Source of the DNA: Owenia fusiformis
Lineage: Eukaryota; Annelida; Polychaeta; Sabellida; Oweniidae
Direction of reading: 5' to 3'
Length of the DNA stretch: 64,000 nucleotides
Assembly (NCBI GenBank): GCA_903813345.2
Contig: CAIIXF020000001.1
Coordinates: forward strand, 36,735,366-36,799,365
Numbering within the stretch: the stretch's first letter is position 1; each line of letters opens with the position of its first letter. The notes below the pieces were generated by a model. The model saw only the letters and a list, made by a program, of their open reading frames with translations, was not told where the DNA came from and searched no databases. Shown here one piece after another: positions 22,368-35,580 of this stretch. The translations under genes and the position numbers were made by a program.

Positions 22368-22743
22368 TATGTGACATTACAGTCTTTCTAGAATCATTTT
22401 GCAAACTGCTTAACTAAAATTATCAGAATGGGCTGAAGAAGAAACAGCTATTTTTGAACAAAATGAACATGCCACATAGATTTACATACTTTTGAGGGGC
22501 ACAAACTGTGATAAAGTAAGGCCCATGTGTCCTTAGCTACCACAGAACAGAAGATGAGAAGATAATAGAGTATGATAACTGACTTTGAGTGGTGATCGTT
22601 TTCCTGAAATTTCAATTTTTAGTTTGAGTTCTGATTTTTAGAAGAGAAATATTTCAAATATTGGCATAATTCTGTTTCAGTGTTCGCTATATGTTTTGAA
22701 ATTTTGATATATGTCTAACACACGCTGTGTAGGCATGCATATA

Positions 22744-23844
22744 CAGGGTGGGCCAAAAAAAACCAATACCAAACTTTAAATCAGACTGAAAATAGCTATG
22801 TTCAATATGATACATTGATTTATATATCATTTTAAAGGTAATCCATTTTCGAACAATTTGGTATATAACACTTTGTCATGTAATCAATATTAAAGTTTTA
22901 TTATGCTTATTTGCGAGGCCGGGTCGGTATTTAAGGTATCCAGATTTTAGGGAGAAAATAGTAAATCTGTGGAATTATGTTAATTTTTTATTAATAGAAT
23001 ATCATTTTGTTAGGTGAATAAATGCTTGTATAATTGCATATTGTGTGACTAAACTTATTGTTTATGAATTTTAGTGTTGTTTATTATCAATAAGTACTCA
23101 AAGACATTAAACGTATATGTGACGAGGATTTTATTTTCCAACAAGACATTGCCTCGTACCATAGATCTCAGGAGACATTGGCAAACAAGGTGTCAATTTG
23201 ATTTATCTCGATGCTTGGCCACCCAACAGTCCCGATGCTACATGTAATGTGTTTGATTACCATACATGGGGCCATCTCGAGGGAATGGTACAATCAAAAG
23301 CATCCAATAAACAACTTTGATGAGTTGAAACAGAATCCTAAAGTGCTGAAATGAATTGCAACACAAATCTCTCAAAAAGGCTATTGATAGATTGCGCTAC
23401 CACTTGAAGCTTATTGTTGATGCAGAGGGGAGGGAGTGGGGGTATATTGAGCAATTGTGAAAATTGTTTAAATAAATAAAGTGTAAAATATTATTAAACA
23501 ACACTGAAATTCATAAACAATAAATTTAGTCACACAATGATGCAAATATTAATATTCAAGCATGTATTCACCTAACAAATGAATGATATTCTATAAATAA
23601 AAAATTAAAATAATTCCGCAGATTTACTCTTTTCTCCCTTAAATCTGGAGACCATAAATAGCAACCCGGCCTCCCAAATACATATAATAAAACTTTACTA
23701 TTGATTTCATGACATAGTGTTATATACCAAATTGTTTGAAATTGTATAACCTTTAAAATGATATGTAATTCAATGTACCATATTGAATGTAACTATTTTT
23801 ATCCTGATTTGAAGTTGGGTATTGTTTTTTTTTGGCCCACCCTG
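22744..23844 (+). mobile_element. Decayed mariner-type transposon with ~350-bp TIRs
   Basis: Ends CAGGGTGGGCCAAAAAA and TTTTTTGGCCCACCCTG, bordered by TA (22742-22743, 23845-23846). The inverted arms run about 350 bp each, to TTATTGTTTATGAATTT near 23056 and its complement near 23500. Between them lies a broken transposase end on the + strand. Confidence 0.88.
23121..23460 (+). pseudogene. Mariner-like transposase relic
   Basis: Several frames carry consecutive pieces: DEDFIFQQDIASYHRSQET (second catalytic Asp in QQD), then IYLDAWPPNSPD and DYHTWGHLEGMVQSK, then INNFDELKQNPKVLK, then KKAIDRLRYHLKLIVDAEG and YIEQL before TGA at 23458. At least three frameshifts or stops separate them and the N-terminal half is missing. 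QQD, WPPNSPD and WGHLEG are Tc1/mariner hallmarks. Confidence 0.85.
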
Positions 23845-26800
23845 TATATATAAAATTACCCCATTATCAAGAATAACAAAAACAGGATTTGCTTTATAAG
23901 AGATCTATATCAGTAGAAGTTCATGGATATTTTACTAGTGGCATGCAACACCTATCATAAGTAGAAACCTCCTACAATATAATCCCAGCAGAAATTCGAT
24001 TCAGGGACTAGTTCCTGTTGTTATGTTGTTTACTCAAGTAGGTTCATTTGTCTAGGGGATGAAAGATGCAATGATAGAATTATTTGATCAAAGATAAAGA
24101 CATATTTTGCAAGAGGGAAGATTCCCAAATTCTGATCCCCGAAAACATTGGTTCAGGCACCATCACAGAAGATGGAATAAACTTGGGGTTAGGATCCCGG
24201 TGTTTGGAAAATGTGGATGCTTTGTGTTCTGGAACCAAACTGAAATTATTCCATCCCAAGCTCAAATGTTTGAAACTTAACCATTCTAAACTTGTTATTT
24301 TCACTGACATCTCTACTTATTCCACTCAAATTCAACTTTTTCTATAAATTGCACATGTTAAACATGACAACTGTAATATATTTCTCAAGGGCATGCTCGA
24401 TCTATGAAACAGTTCTAGTGTGAGTTGGCTATACGGTATGGGGATAGATCTCCACAGATGTAGCCATTGATACAATAACCCAGCGCCAATCAATAATAAG
24501 TACAACTTCATGCTCTCGATACTGAAGCTCTTGTTTTAGCTCGATACCATTAAATTATTGCCTATGATTGTGCTGTAGAAAAATAGCAACTCCTTGCCTA
24601 AATAATTAGGCCATTGCCATTGTGTTCTGTATTATTTCCATGGAAATTGCTTTGCATGTTCATATAAAGCTACGGATGGCTTGAAAGAGCCTTGCTGTAA
24701 GGGAACTGGATGGTAATGTTACGTTAAGCTCAGAATTCAATTCTCACTGTTGCACAAGAATGGTTCATCTGTAATACTTGCCATTTTTGTACACATCGAT
24801 ATCACATCTTTCTGTTTCCCAGCCAGAAAGATAATCATCTCAAAACTGAGAAGGAAAGAGATAACATTGGTTTATCATTATGAATACTTGCCTTGTTTCT
24901 GGTATTCTCTCAGTATTACAAGGGTGCAGTCTTGCGCACAGTTCCAATGACACAAACATTGACAATGTTAGTTCCATTTATATGAATAGAGGTAGAAGAG
25001 ACATACTCATTTTGAGACATACATGTATTTTGGCCATTGTATAACCTTTTTGTCTATTATGATGATATTTTCATAACAGAAATATATGGATACATAAAAT
25101 ATACAATATACTAGCAACCTTAAGAGTTTTTTAAATACTCACTAGATAATGTTCAGTTTAGAGCAATAAAACCTGTCTTAATGAATATCTCTCCCTAGTG
25201 AACTTCCCTTCTCAGCACATACTCCAATGACTTCTGTATGAAATTGCCTCTGTAGTGAACACCTGTTTACATTGAACACTTTTTTTGTGGCTCCGTTGAT
25301 GATCATTACATACAGGTTTTACTTTATGTTATGTTTTAAATTATTATTCAGTAAATGTGTTTGTTGTATAATGTAAGGAATTTCATCTTTTGTTTGCAAG
25401 TAAGACAAGTAACGATATTACTACAGTAAAATCTGCATATACGAACACTTCTTTATTCTGAAACATCTTAATGTGAACACTTTAGTCCCATCTTTTAATC
25501 TGCCATAGGTTACCATGTTAAAAAACTTCAATATGTGAACACCTGGCATTTGGCAATCCATAATAGAAGATGTAATCAGAAATACAGTTTATAGATACGC
25601 ACAGGCTGTTGTAGTTTGTAGTATCTGTAGTATACAATTATGGATACTATATACAGGTACCAGGGCACCAGAATACCATTGTATCAAGCACCTGCTATAC
25701 CCTCATAAGATAATACTTTCCAATGTTGCAATATTCACAAATTTTCCTCAAATAGATTTTCAGCTGAATATATAGGGGGTTATGCATAGGGGAGGGGGTC
25801 TATTGTTGGGTTTATCCCGAAGGAGAATAGAGGACCAGAGGAATATGCTTAACACATATTATAATGTATATTTGTAGTTACAAAATGTGAGAATATTTCA
25901 GTCCCTTGAAATTATTGTAAAATGATATACTATCCCACATAATGAAGTACAATTAGGGATATAGAGATGTAAAAATTGTATCTATGTTGATACCAGATTG
26001 ACATCTTTTGGAATTTCTGATAGGGCCACTCAGAGTTGAACCTAAAACTAATATGGATGCTTAATTCAAAATAAAGTAAAAATTGGGTGTTTTTGTTTTA
26101 CTAGTACCTTTATTACATGATAGATATATTGGTGTAATTCTTCAGTTATTTCTATATAGTTTGATAAAATGATTTGTTTGGTGGGATTTGCTACTCAATG
26201 GAGTTACTTTTTATCTAGTCTGGTTGGTTACAGTATAAGTATACTGTACAATAAAACTAATTGAACAGTATTATGTAATATGTAGGCACCACAGTACATG
26301 TTGATGTGAAATTACTCTTTGTAAATCTTGACTTTGTCTACAAGAGATAATCTTTCATTTTATCAGAAAATCAGAAAATCACATAATTACATTTATCTGT
26401 ATGTAAGTAGCTAACATCCAATTAGCATTGAACTTCAATAACATTTGAGATCTTCTCTACATCAAAAGGGTAAAATCACATGGTATAGTTAGAGGGTAGG
26501 ATAGCTAGCTTATGTGGATTAGGGTATCGAGTAGTGTGAAAAATGAATGATGTGACAATTTGTGAGATTGACTTGTTAATTTGCTCAACAGTATTAGCAC
26601 CTTTAATTATCAAAACATCCTTGTCACTATGAAGTAATACAGGAAAAAACATGGTCTCATTATGCTGTATCACTTTGAATGATAAAAGAGTTATCTTAGA
26701 TAGTCAAAGACAATATTCAGTCAAAACTAGCTATAAGTCAAAACTAGCTATATGCCAAAAACCTAAAAATGAATCCTGGGTAACATCACCTTGTAGAACT

Positions 26801-29289
26801 TTGGTTTTGGATATATACTGAGACTTAAGGTGTTCAACCAGGCCTTTCTTTAACATACCACCTGACATAAACCCCTATGTTCACATTTTTGAAAAATGTA
26901 ATATCTGCCTAGAGCAAATAATAGATAGAGATGTAACAAGACTGTTATCTATTGTCTTTGTGCAATGTATTGCACATGAATAAATGGAGTTTTTGTATTA
27001 ATTTAAACCTCTCCTTATCGAATAAATTGTCAATCAGTCAAAATTATTGTAATCTGGTATGTGTTAAATGAAAAATTTGGTGTAAATATTCTTCACTTTG
27101 TTTTAGACAGTAGAATTAGATAGATTGGATTTTTACTTAGTCTTTGCTCCAATATGAGCTACAAGAGCTAAAATCTTACTTTGGGCTTTGGGACACCCTG
27201 TATATGACGATGTGTTTGATTGTGCTTCTCTCCTGTTTTGATCCTAGCTTAAAACAGCATCAATAATTTGACAGTTGGAAATACTTTTATGATATATAGA
27301 AGATGTCTGATTCGGTCACAATGACCTTGCAACATATCAATTGATTTTAGTAATTCTACATTTACATTCATAAAAGCTGATTTTACAATATTTTAAGTTT
27401 TTGTCATATTCTATAAAATATTCATGTTTTGGGTTATGGCAAAATTATCGTTCAATAATATTTCATGATTGTTGCTTATGACTGATGCACATTCAGCCAT
27501 CAAAGTGTAGTTGTGTCCGCGATTGTACCAGAATAGTGGTTTATCGCCATATCATTTGGTAAAAGCTCCTCTGGATGCTCTCAATTCTCTATATAATTTC
27601 TGAATTGTTTAACGAAGACTAATGTTTGTATGTAGAGAAGTGTTGGGAATTGATAGACAGGCTCAATGTATGAAGTTCGATCCTTTCTCCAAGTATATTG
27701 ATCTGAGTTTTCCGTTAGCTATATTAGAATACACATCTGTGGAAAATTAATCATTTCTTTGCCAGATAGCATCGGTATAAAGTTGTATATTGGTGTGCCT
27801 GTATATATTGGTTTATATGGTCAGTGGTCAATAAAATAAAATGTTGGGCCAGAAACCTAGCATATAGCAGATAACTAGCATATATATCTATGGAGAACTA
27901 GACTAGCTGCATACATATCTTATAAGGTCAAGAGGACCAGTCAGACATTTAGCATTGTTAATGGTCAAGAGGACCAGCCAAATATGTAGCACATAGTCAT
28001 TGGTACCAGCCAAATATCTTACTCGCTGTGAGGACTAGCCACAGTGAAATATTCCCACACACCTTTATTGCTGTGAAGGGGGCAATCTAAGGACATTAAG
28101 AGATCACCCAAAATATAATATTTTGAAATCTGATATTGTAAAAATATTTTTTTTGCTTTTTTCAAATATGACCTAAATCTGACCTTATTAATATCAAAAA
28201 TGTTCATAGTGTATGAAAGATAAATAATCTCTTTTATCTGCAATTTCTGTACTGTTTTTATTAATATTATTCTGACATTATCATGTTTGGTTTTACTTTA
28301 TCTATCATGATTCTAATATCATCTGTCTTGTTCATTTGAATCATTTAGATTTGCTTGAAAGTTTGGTGTTTTAATTCTGTTTGTTTAAATTGAGTGTGTC
28401 ATATAAAACAAGTATGTTTCTGCTACAAATGGAGATGTTCATTGTTTGAAACCTGGAGTTATTACAATATACTGTAGATTTTCTGATTGCTCAATCTATT
28501 AAAGAAGTAGGAGTGAAAGATATAAGTAAAAGTTGTCCTTGATAAATAATTGATTTTCCCCTATGAACCCTGCGTGGAGAGCAGTGTTTAAATCATTAAT
28601 GGCTCAACGTTATTGAAAAGAGAACAGGGCTTTGCCATACATGCTTGTAAGTACTGTTAAGATGCTAATGTGATGTTTCCAGTGTTTCCAAGCTTCATAA
28701 TTCATTAAAATTAGACCATGGAGGTTCTATTGACTTGTCAGAGTTGCTTATGATAACAACCTAGAAATGACATTTGGTGTTTCCTTATTTTCTGAATAAT
28801 TTTGCCTGTTATTGTTTGCATAGCCTCACACAACCCCTCTCCTATTCTGTGGTTGCCAGACAAGTCCCACAGTACATTTTGGAATTTGTTCCAACTGTTA
28901 CTCTTCTCCAAGTAGAGGTATTTTGTCATGTTTATAAAAAGTGGTTGACTCAAAACATTTTGCACTGAGGTATACATAACCCATTTCATCAAGTGCTAGA
29001 CCCTCACTCACCAAGTTGATGATGAATAATGAACACCATCTATTTTTCACCCAACCTGGTGTTTTTGTACATAACCATGCTCTGTTTTGATTAGGTGTAA
29101 TTGTATATAACGGTGTTCTGTTTTGATGTATTATTATATATTTACATAGCTAAGCTCAATTCGATTTGGTGTTATTGTATATAACCATAACCACATGTTT
29201 TGTTTTTAGATAGTATTGTACATAACCATGCTTTGGTTTGATAACGTATTACTATCCCACCAAACAAAGTTCTTTTGTCCGGTAGACAG

Positions 29290-29650
29290 ATTTGGTTTAA
29301 ACTTGATAGGTGTTGGGCCTCTGCTCGAGAAGGAATTTTCAGTATGGCCGCTCAATTCAAAATGGCCACCATATTTCATGAAAAATTTAATCTTTGATAA
29401 CTCAAATACGAGTTGATGGATTTGGTTCAAAATTTATATGCTGATGTCAAAGGACAAAGGAGCTTTGCTGAAGAAGAGATTTTTTGAGATGGCTGCTGAT
29501 GGCCAGTTTTCGTAAAAAATGTATTCTTTGATAACTTAAGTACCAGTTGATGGAGTTGGTTCAAATTTTATATGCTGATACCTAGGGACACATGAGCTCT
29601 GGTCAAGAAAGTATATTCAAGATGGCAGCTGAATTTTAAAATGATCTCCA
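29290..29650 (+). repeat. ATGGCC-type dispersed repeat, about three degenerate units
   Basis: Three successive modules pair TTTGATAACT(C/T)AA with GAGTTGATGGA(T/G)TTGGTTCAAA and a GATGGC(C/A)GCT word. It belongs to the broad GCCATTTTGAA repeat class also seen near 3120, 6055, 61490 and 62810. Not coding. Confidence 0.6.
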
Positions 29651-30773
29651 TTCTTCGTAACAGAAATAGAAATAACCATTAAAACAAAAAAAATAGCAAA
29701 GTCACATGGAAATAACCTAATGCAGATCTACCATGACTGGTTTAGCTATACATATTCTTACAAATATTATTGATGAGAAAATCAGATGATATGCCATATG
29801 GGCTTAGCTTTAGGATGGTTGTTATCCATTAAAATTAGACCAGAACTAATTCAGTATACCACCTGCCAGGATAAATGTAGAATGTATTAAATTGAATAAA
29901 ATTCTATAAACATTAATGAATAATGGCCTAATTTATTTTTAATAAAAACAATAATATGGATATTGAATCATCAATAGTTCCCATGTCGGGCATCAAAATT
30001 CCCATGGCATACCATATAATAATTTGAAAATTCCCATGACACACCACAAAATAATTTCTGAAGTTAAGCCACTCTCTTGATACCTCACAATAATTTGTAT
30101 AGTTTAGATCATCCCTCCGCAACAATATTTGCTATACCAAGTGGTCTTAGCTGATTTAAATAGCCTTTTAGAAACATTTAAAATAAATTGTGGCAGTCAA
30201 AATTATGAGTAATCATCTTTGTGTTACATCCTGAAGCTTATGAAATTAAAGATTTGGATGATATGGGTGCATGAACTTTCCTTGAACATCTGTATGCAGG
30301 AAAACTATATCCAAATGCCTTTCTGAACAACCCTCAATATGAACATATTTTTATGTCACTACCAGAAATGGTGACATATTGTTATAGTCTCCAACTTTTT
30401 TGTAGACGGTATTCGGTGGTTGGCATTTGTAAAAAATGGCAGGTGGTGACATTTTGCATGTTAATGCCTTATTTGGTCCTAATTTTTCATTCAGTTTATG
30501 TTACAATGCCTTCAAATATCAGCACCTGTCAATCTGAACATTTTTGGCTGCAAGTAGCATTCAGGATTGACAGGTTTTACTGTATACACTTCTGGTATAT
30601 AGTGTTATTAAAATGAAACATGCTTAAATGATGATGATGATTCAGATTGAATACATGGTAATTTTACGAGGCGGGTGTATGACTATGTATAAAATACAAG
30701 AAAAAACATATTCTATTTGCTTACTCCATGTATTAAAAGTTCATTTCACTCTGTAACTTCTGTTCTACTATTA

Positions 30774-30998
30774 TCGCACTTTGAAAAAGTTCTATATTGT
30801 TGTCTGATTGTGCTGATGGGCATGTGTGTCTTTGAGGATGGGTGCCACATAAATCATGTCATAAAAACTCCAGGAAAACCGCTTATCCATTCAACTTGAA
30901 ATTTTAACAAATGCAAGCAGACAAATGCCTAGATCTGATTAGGGTTTTGGGTATGCTTGGTAAATTACATGGAGACCATTCTGCTCTTCAAAGTGCGA
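30774..30998. mobile_element. 225-bp TA-flanked MITE, deletion derivative of the 3.5-kb element
   Basis: The ends TCGCACTTTGAA and TTCAAAGTGCGA lie between TA at 30772-30773 and 30999-31000, identical to the ends of 5694-9220. Inside, the reverse complement of the satellite unit is recognisable (AGGAAAACCGCTTATCCATT, CTAGATCTGATTAGG). It lies 111 bp upstream of the 39-nt exon 3. Confidence 0.8.
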
Positions 30999-31109
30999 TA
31001 TTTATTACTGTATATCTTGTTTCAATCTTGTTTCAATTCTTCACTTTCTCTCTATACATATTCTATATTCTTGAGACCTATTTAACCTGATCTATTTGTT
31101 TGGTTCCAG

Positions 31110-31148
31110 GCTGTAACCTATACCACTCGTGAAATACCTGGAACAACA
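31110..31148 (+). CDS. RIM: RIM exon 3: 39-nt candidate microexon in the zinc finger
   Basis: Acceptor TTGGTTCCAG and donor ACA|GTAAGT are both strong, and the exon is in phase 0 at both ends. It adds AVTYTTREIPGTT between NPKTNK and IVWACNLC, that is between the third and fourth Cys pairs of the zinc finger. Leaving it out restores the usual RIM order, so it is most likely an optional cassette. Vertebrate RIM2 has a short extra stretch at the same junction (NNEDKVV, from memory). Without transcript data it remains a prediction. Confidence 0.6.
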
Positions 31149-33642
31149 GTAAGTCAACTAGCACCACCACTGAGCAATTTTAACAGCTATTTTAAAAATT
31201 AGCATTAGAACAATCAGTTGATTTGATTTAAATTCAGCTTGTAGAATGCATTTTGAAATATTGGTGCTGGATGTTTATGTGTTATTAAGATGACTGAATG
31301 AATAGTTGTGCATCTCGCTTTAAGTAAAATTACAAATATCCAGTGTCATGAAGCACACCCCTAGGACTTCAACGAGATATTGATCTCTTATCTATCATTG
31401 GTTAGTGGGACACTAAATTTCCCATGATGCTGCATCTTAATGGCTGACCTTTGCCAAAGTAACTTAGTATAAAATGTGCTCATGGAGCAATAGGGTTTTC
31501 ATAATGGTTTCTTGTTATAAGATGTACATTCTGGTTGAATATTCAATACCACTGATCAAAATAACTTCACTAAATTTTGGACCTGAGGTTCGAAAATTGT
31601 TAATAAAACTGAATTTATTCTGAACGCTTAGATCCTTGCAGAATCTTTCAATCATCTTTTTTGGGGTTTATCTGCTTTATAGTTAGTAAATGTATAGTTA
31701 TATAAGATGTGGTAGTTAGTGTATATGGTTTGAGGGTTTTAAATCTTTAAGAAATGGAATGAGAAAATCCCAAAATGTTGCACAAAAAATTATAAAAAAC
31801 TAAAATGTTACACAAAAGTTACAAAATTCTAAAATGTCGCACTAAAGAAATAGCTACAACCATGTTCTGTATTTAGTGGTTTATCCTTATGTTAAACCAA
31901 GTTAGAGGAAGAAACCCAGATCTTTTTCACCTAGAAATAGTCACACCATGATTGTTTTTTATTATGTTTTTTATTGATGTAGTATTTGATCACATTTTAG
32001 TTATCATTTGTAGCTTATTTAGTTTTGTGTAATTGTGTCTGTTAAGTTAATTTTATAACAACCCTTAATTCCAGTTCAATATTCATTAGGTAAATATATT
32101 TTGTTCGTGCTCATTGCACCAATTTCCAATCTACAGTATGAAAAATATGTGATATTGCAGTTTTACAGAACTTTGAATATTAATGTTTGTGCCTATCAAG
32201 TCCAGTCCTCGATTTTCCTCTATTTTTCATGAAATTTCTCATAAAGGAATCATACTCTAGTGCGACTTGATGACAATTATATCAACCCACATAGAGCGCA
32301 ATATAGCAAATGTGTGATAAATAGGATTACATGTATATCTACTGGTATACATTTGGATTTCATCATTCAGCTAATTTTGATATTATCCTGGTATAATTAT
32401 ATTATCCTATACAAAACTAATTTATTACTGAACACTCCATCAAAATATTTAACTTACATAAACTCATTTCACATTTGAAGAATTAGGTTGCATATGATTG
32501 TAATTATACATTGTTATACAAGGGGTGTTCCATACATTCTGATAAATTTAATACATATTCATAGTATAAAATTGTTCTTCCCTGAATATGCCCCAGGTGG
32601 CGGATGAGGCCATATACATGTTTTATCACACAAGTTTGTATATAGTTTTCCCTAAATTAGGCCATATATTTGTTTTCCTAAATGAGGCTGTATTGGTTCT
32701 ATTTCTCAATGTCTCTTTGTATAAGGCTGTGAAACAATAAAATATCCATCTTTCTGCACTGAATTGTAAAATCATTGCTATTGCCCATAATATATAATGC
32801 AATCCCAATCGTAATAAAATGCTACTATGGCCATATGCCATATTTATGACTGTAAACATTTTAACATGGACTCTCCCACTCATTGGAGGAGTAAGTTTTG
32901 ATGAACAAAATCAATATTTTGGAACGCAGTATATCACCAGTATTCACCTTTAAAGTCCTCATCATTATTCTTGAACTCTGTATATTTGTTGTTATGTCAT
33001 CTTATCGAGGCACAGATATATTTTAAGATATAGATAAAGCTAAAGCTCAAAGCATCACTCTGTTTCCTGTATTGGCGAATAGCAGCGTCCCAAGGGCCTG
33101 CTAAACTGTTCTGTCGCAACCATTGATCCTGCTGCCGTTGCTCCAAATGTTGACTCATCTAGTGCAGTCTCCCAATTACATCTTGTTTCAGTTGAAACAC
33201 TGCACTGAAGAAATATATCCTTGATGATTAGTCATTTCATGTTTCACTTATTTAGCTAAATGTCTATGTTGTTGATAGTTTTTTGTTGATTATTTTTAAA
33301 ACACATTTTCAATAGTTTTGTAGTGGATTAGTCTATTATAGATGCAGTAATTGATTGTGTATGCCCCCCTGTGTAATATATGCAGGATATAAATATATAC
33401 ATATATAAAGCATAAACCCTTGTATAAATGAACAGTAATATTAATAATTGATTTATATAAGATAATGTGACCTGAAATTGCTTTAGGTTTTTCTGAATGG
33501 AACATTTATTCATTGGCAAGACTAGGAAATTAGATTATGCTTTTGGTTATATCAATATTCCAATGTAAATTAAATATACTGTCAAATAAAATCCAATGTC
33601 CATGCAGGAAGATGCATCTCACTGTTCTTGTGACTGTTTCAG
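31149..33642 (+). other. RIM intron 3
   Basis: 2.5-kb AT-rich intron between the candidate microexon and the large linker exon. It contains only low-complexity stretches and short open frames without coding signal. Confidence 0.75.
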
Positions 33643-34439
33643 ATTGTGTGGGCCTGTAACTTATGCCGCAAGAAACAAGAACTGCTTATTAAGACCGGCC
33701 AGTGGTACCATGGGGGCCAGGCCAAGCCAGTAAACATGGATAATTTAGACAAAGTTGGGTCAGGATCGGATACAATGTCTGTCACTTCTACCCACTCTCA
33801 GCAGACTTCCCCAACATCATCTGACAGCCGCATGCCCCAGAATGGTGGGGGTGAGGGCTCAATGGGGAAGCTGTATGGGAACTTAACAGATAGTGGGGCG
33901 AGTAGTGAGAAAGAAAATATGGGCCATAATAGGCAAGATCATAGGAGGGAGCCCCACACAGGAAGTGTTCATGGCAAAGAATTTAAGCGCCAGTATTCTT
34001 TAAGTGAAATGAGTGCCCAAAATGAAAGAACTTCAGATCCTAGGAATTTAGACCATGATCATGACAGGGGAAGACCCCCAGATAGAGGAATACGTGATAG
34101 GAAATCACCATCAGAGCCTAGGAGGCGCGATATACCGATAGGTGCCCATGGGCGGGGTGACCGTGACAGGTCATCAACCCGCTATGATGCCCCTCCCTAT
34201 GATAGTGAACAATACCCAGACCAAAGATACCATGACCCCAGTGATCCAAGATCAAGAGACTCTTCAAGGTCACATGACATGTCACATGATCGTCATCACC
34301 ATGGTGACCCAAGATATGGTGGAGACGGTAGTGAAAGAGATGAAAGAAGACACGATGACCCTAGGTATCGAGATAACAGAGAAGATAGGCAGTCAGATAG
34401 ATACAGAGAACGAGAAGCTGAAATAGATAGAAGATATAG
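33643..34439 (+). CDS. RIM: RIM exon 4: last Cys pair and charged linker
   Basis: 797 nt, acceptor CTGTTTCAG, donor ATAG|GTATGA, phase 0 to 2. It starts IVWACNLCRKKQELLIKTGQ, closing the zinc finger and continuing into the helix that follows it in RIM (CNLCRKQQEILTKSG). The remainder is low-complexity and disordered, rich in Arg, Asp, Ser and His (DRDRSS, RYHDPSDPRSRD), including KEFKRQYSLSEMSAQNE. Such linkers vary strongly between species. Confidence 0.96.
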
Positions 34440-34584
34440 GTATGAAATTCTCATAAATCAATGTTTTATCAATTGTAGAGCTGCAATTTTGTTTGAAAAA
34501 TAGATTTAAAAAACTCTATCTAAGAAAATGTGAATGCTATATATTTATGAATATATGTCTGATAAGTGTATTGACTGATTTCAG
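34440..34584 (+). other. RIM intron 4 (145 bp)
   Basis: Short intron with donor GTATGA and acceptor GACTGATTTCAG. Joining gives RR-YR-EDRPLDRRREG in one frame. Reading through would hit a TAG at 34501. Confidence 0.9.
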
Positions 34585-35231
34585 GGAAGATAGGCCATTG
34601 GATAGAAGGAGAGAAGGTCACAGCTCTCAGGAGCGATTATTTGAGGAATCAGATGGACGTAGGAGCAGGGATAGCTCTGTACGTCGTCGTGCAGGAAGGG
34701 ACCCTGACCGCCCTCAGGAAAATAAAGAGGGTGATATTTATAAAAGAGGTCATTATAGGGAACCTGGCAATGTGGAATCTCACAGGCCACCAAATGGTGA
34801 AAGGGGTGGAGTTGGGGAAAAACCTAGTGGATACAATACGAGACATGTCACCTCAAAGCCTCCCTTATCACCTAAAAATCAAAAAATTAAAGATGCTGAA
34901 GATCACCGGATGGAAACAAGGGATAATTTAGGAGATTTAGATAGTGTACCTGATTCAGTACGTAGACAACACTTAGACCCTAGTTCTGCAGTGAATCCTT
35001 CAAATGCTACGAAAACACGTCGTAAAGTGGATATGCTGAGGAATGATTCCCTCAGTTCTGATCCATCTGACTGTGTTAGACCCCCTCCCCCTAAACCACA
35101 TAAACATAAAAAAGGCAAAACTAAGTTACGCCAGTTGAGTTTTAGTAGTTCAGAAGATGAGATCCAATCTACTCCTGATTGCACTAGTTGTGAAGACCAA
35201 GAAATTGAGAGTGAGAGTGTCAGTGAAAAAG
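34585..35231 (+). CDS. RIM: RIM exon 5: linker with conserved phospho-motif
   Basis: 647 nt, phase 2 to 1, donor AAAG|GTAGGT. After a charged stretch it carries HLDPSSAV, VDMLRNDSLSSDPSDCVRP, PPPKPHKHKKGKTKLRQLS, FSSSEDE, STPDCTSCEDQEIESESVSE, nearly collinear with vertebrate RIM1/2 (LRNDSLSSDQSESVRPSPP, then KKRQMSVSSSEEE). RQLS at 35129-35140 fits the PKA/14-3-3 site known as Ser413 in RIM1. Confidence 0.97.
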
Positions 35232-35580
35232 GTAGGTATTGAAAAATTCTCTCACGGTACACATTTTAAATAAAAACAAAGATTAAAAAATGAAATATTT
35301 TGATTTGAAGTTTAAATACTTAAAGACAGCTAACTGTATTATATATGGTTAATTATGTTTATACAACTTCATATATTCATGACTACATTCAAATGTGAAG
35401 GATTTTATGAATATGATGATCACAGTGTATAGGGTAACTATAACGATAACATACCTCTCTCCACCTTCTTGAAAAATTCGTTAAATGTAGTGATAACAAT
35501 AGTTATCGTCATTCATACCCCACTGTGAATATATTTACATATGTCATTTGCTTCTTTGTAATGTTATACTGTGTCTCTAG

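Larger units (their letters stand above)
17422..31109 (+). other. RIM intron 2
   Basis: 13.7-kb AT-rich intron inside the zinc finger. It holds MITEs at 18021-18127, 21998-22367 and 30774-30998, two mariner relics (20640-21722, 22744-23844), degenerate AAACCTGT/GTGAACACCTG repeats (about 20285-20390, 25160-25560) and a GATGGCC-type repeat cluster (29290-29650). The rest (for example 24000-25100 and 25600-28900) is unremarkable and no coding exon was found in it. Confidence 0.8.

Noticed and set aside
24080-24347. Overlapping frames on both strands, 76 and 87 codons
   Set aside because: No recognisable domain; open reading on both strands together with lack of splice signals suggests chance.
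34118-35262. Several alternative frames on both strands over RIM exons 4 and 5
   Set aside because: Shadows of the real reading, which is fixed by the zinc-finger start and the LRNDSLSSD segment.
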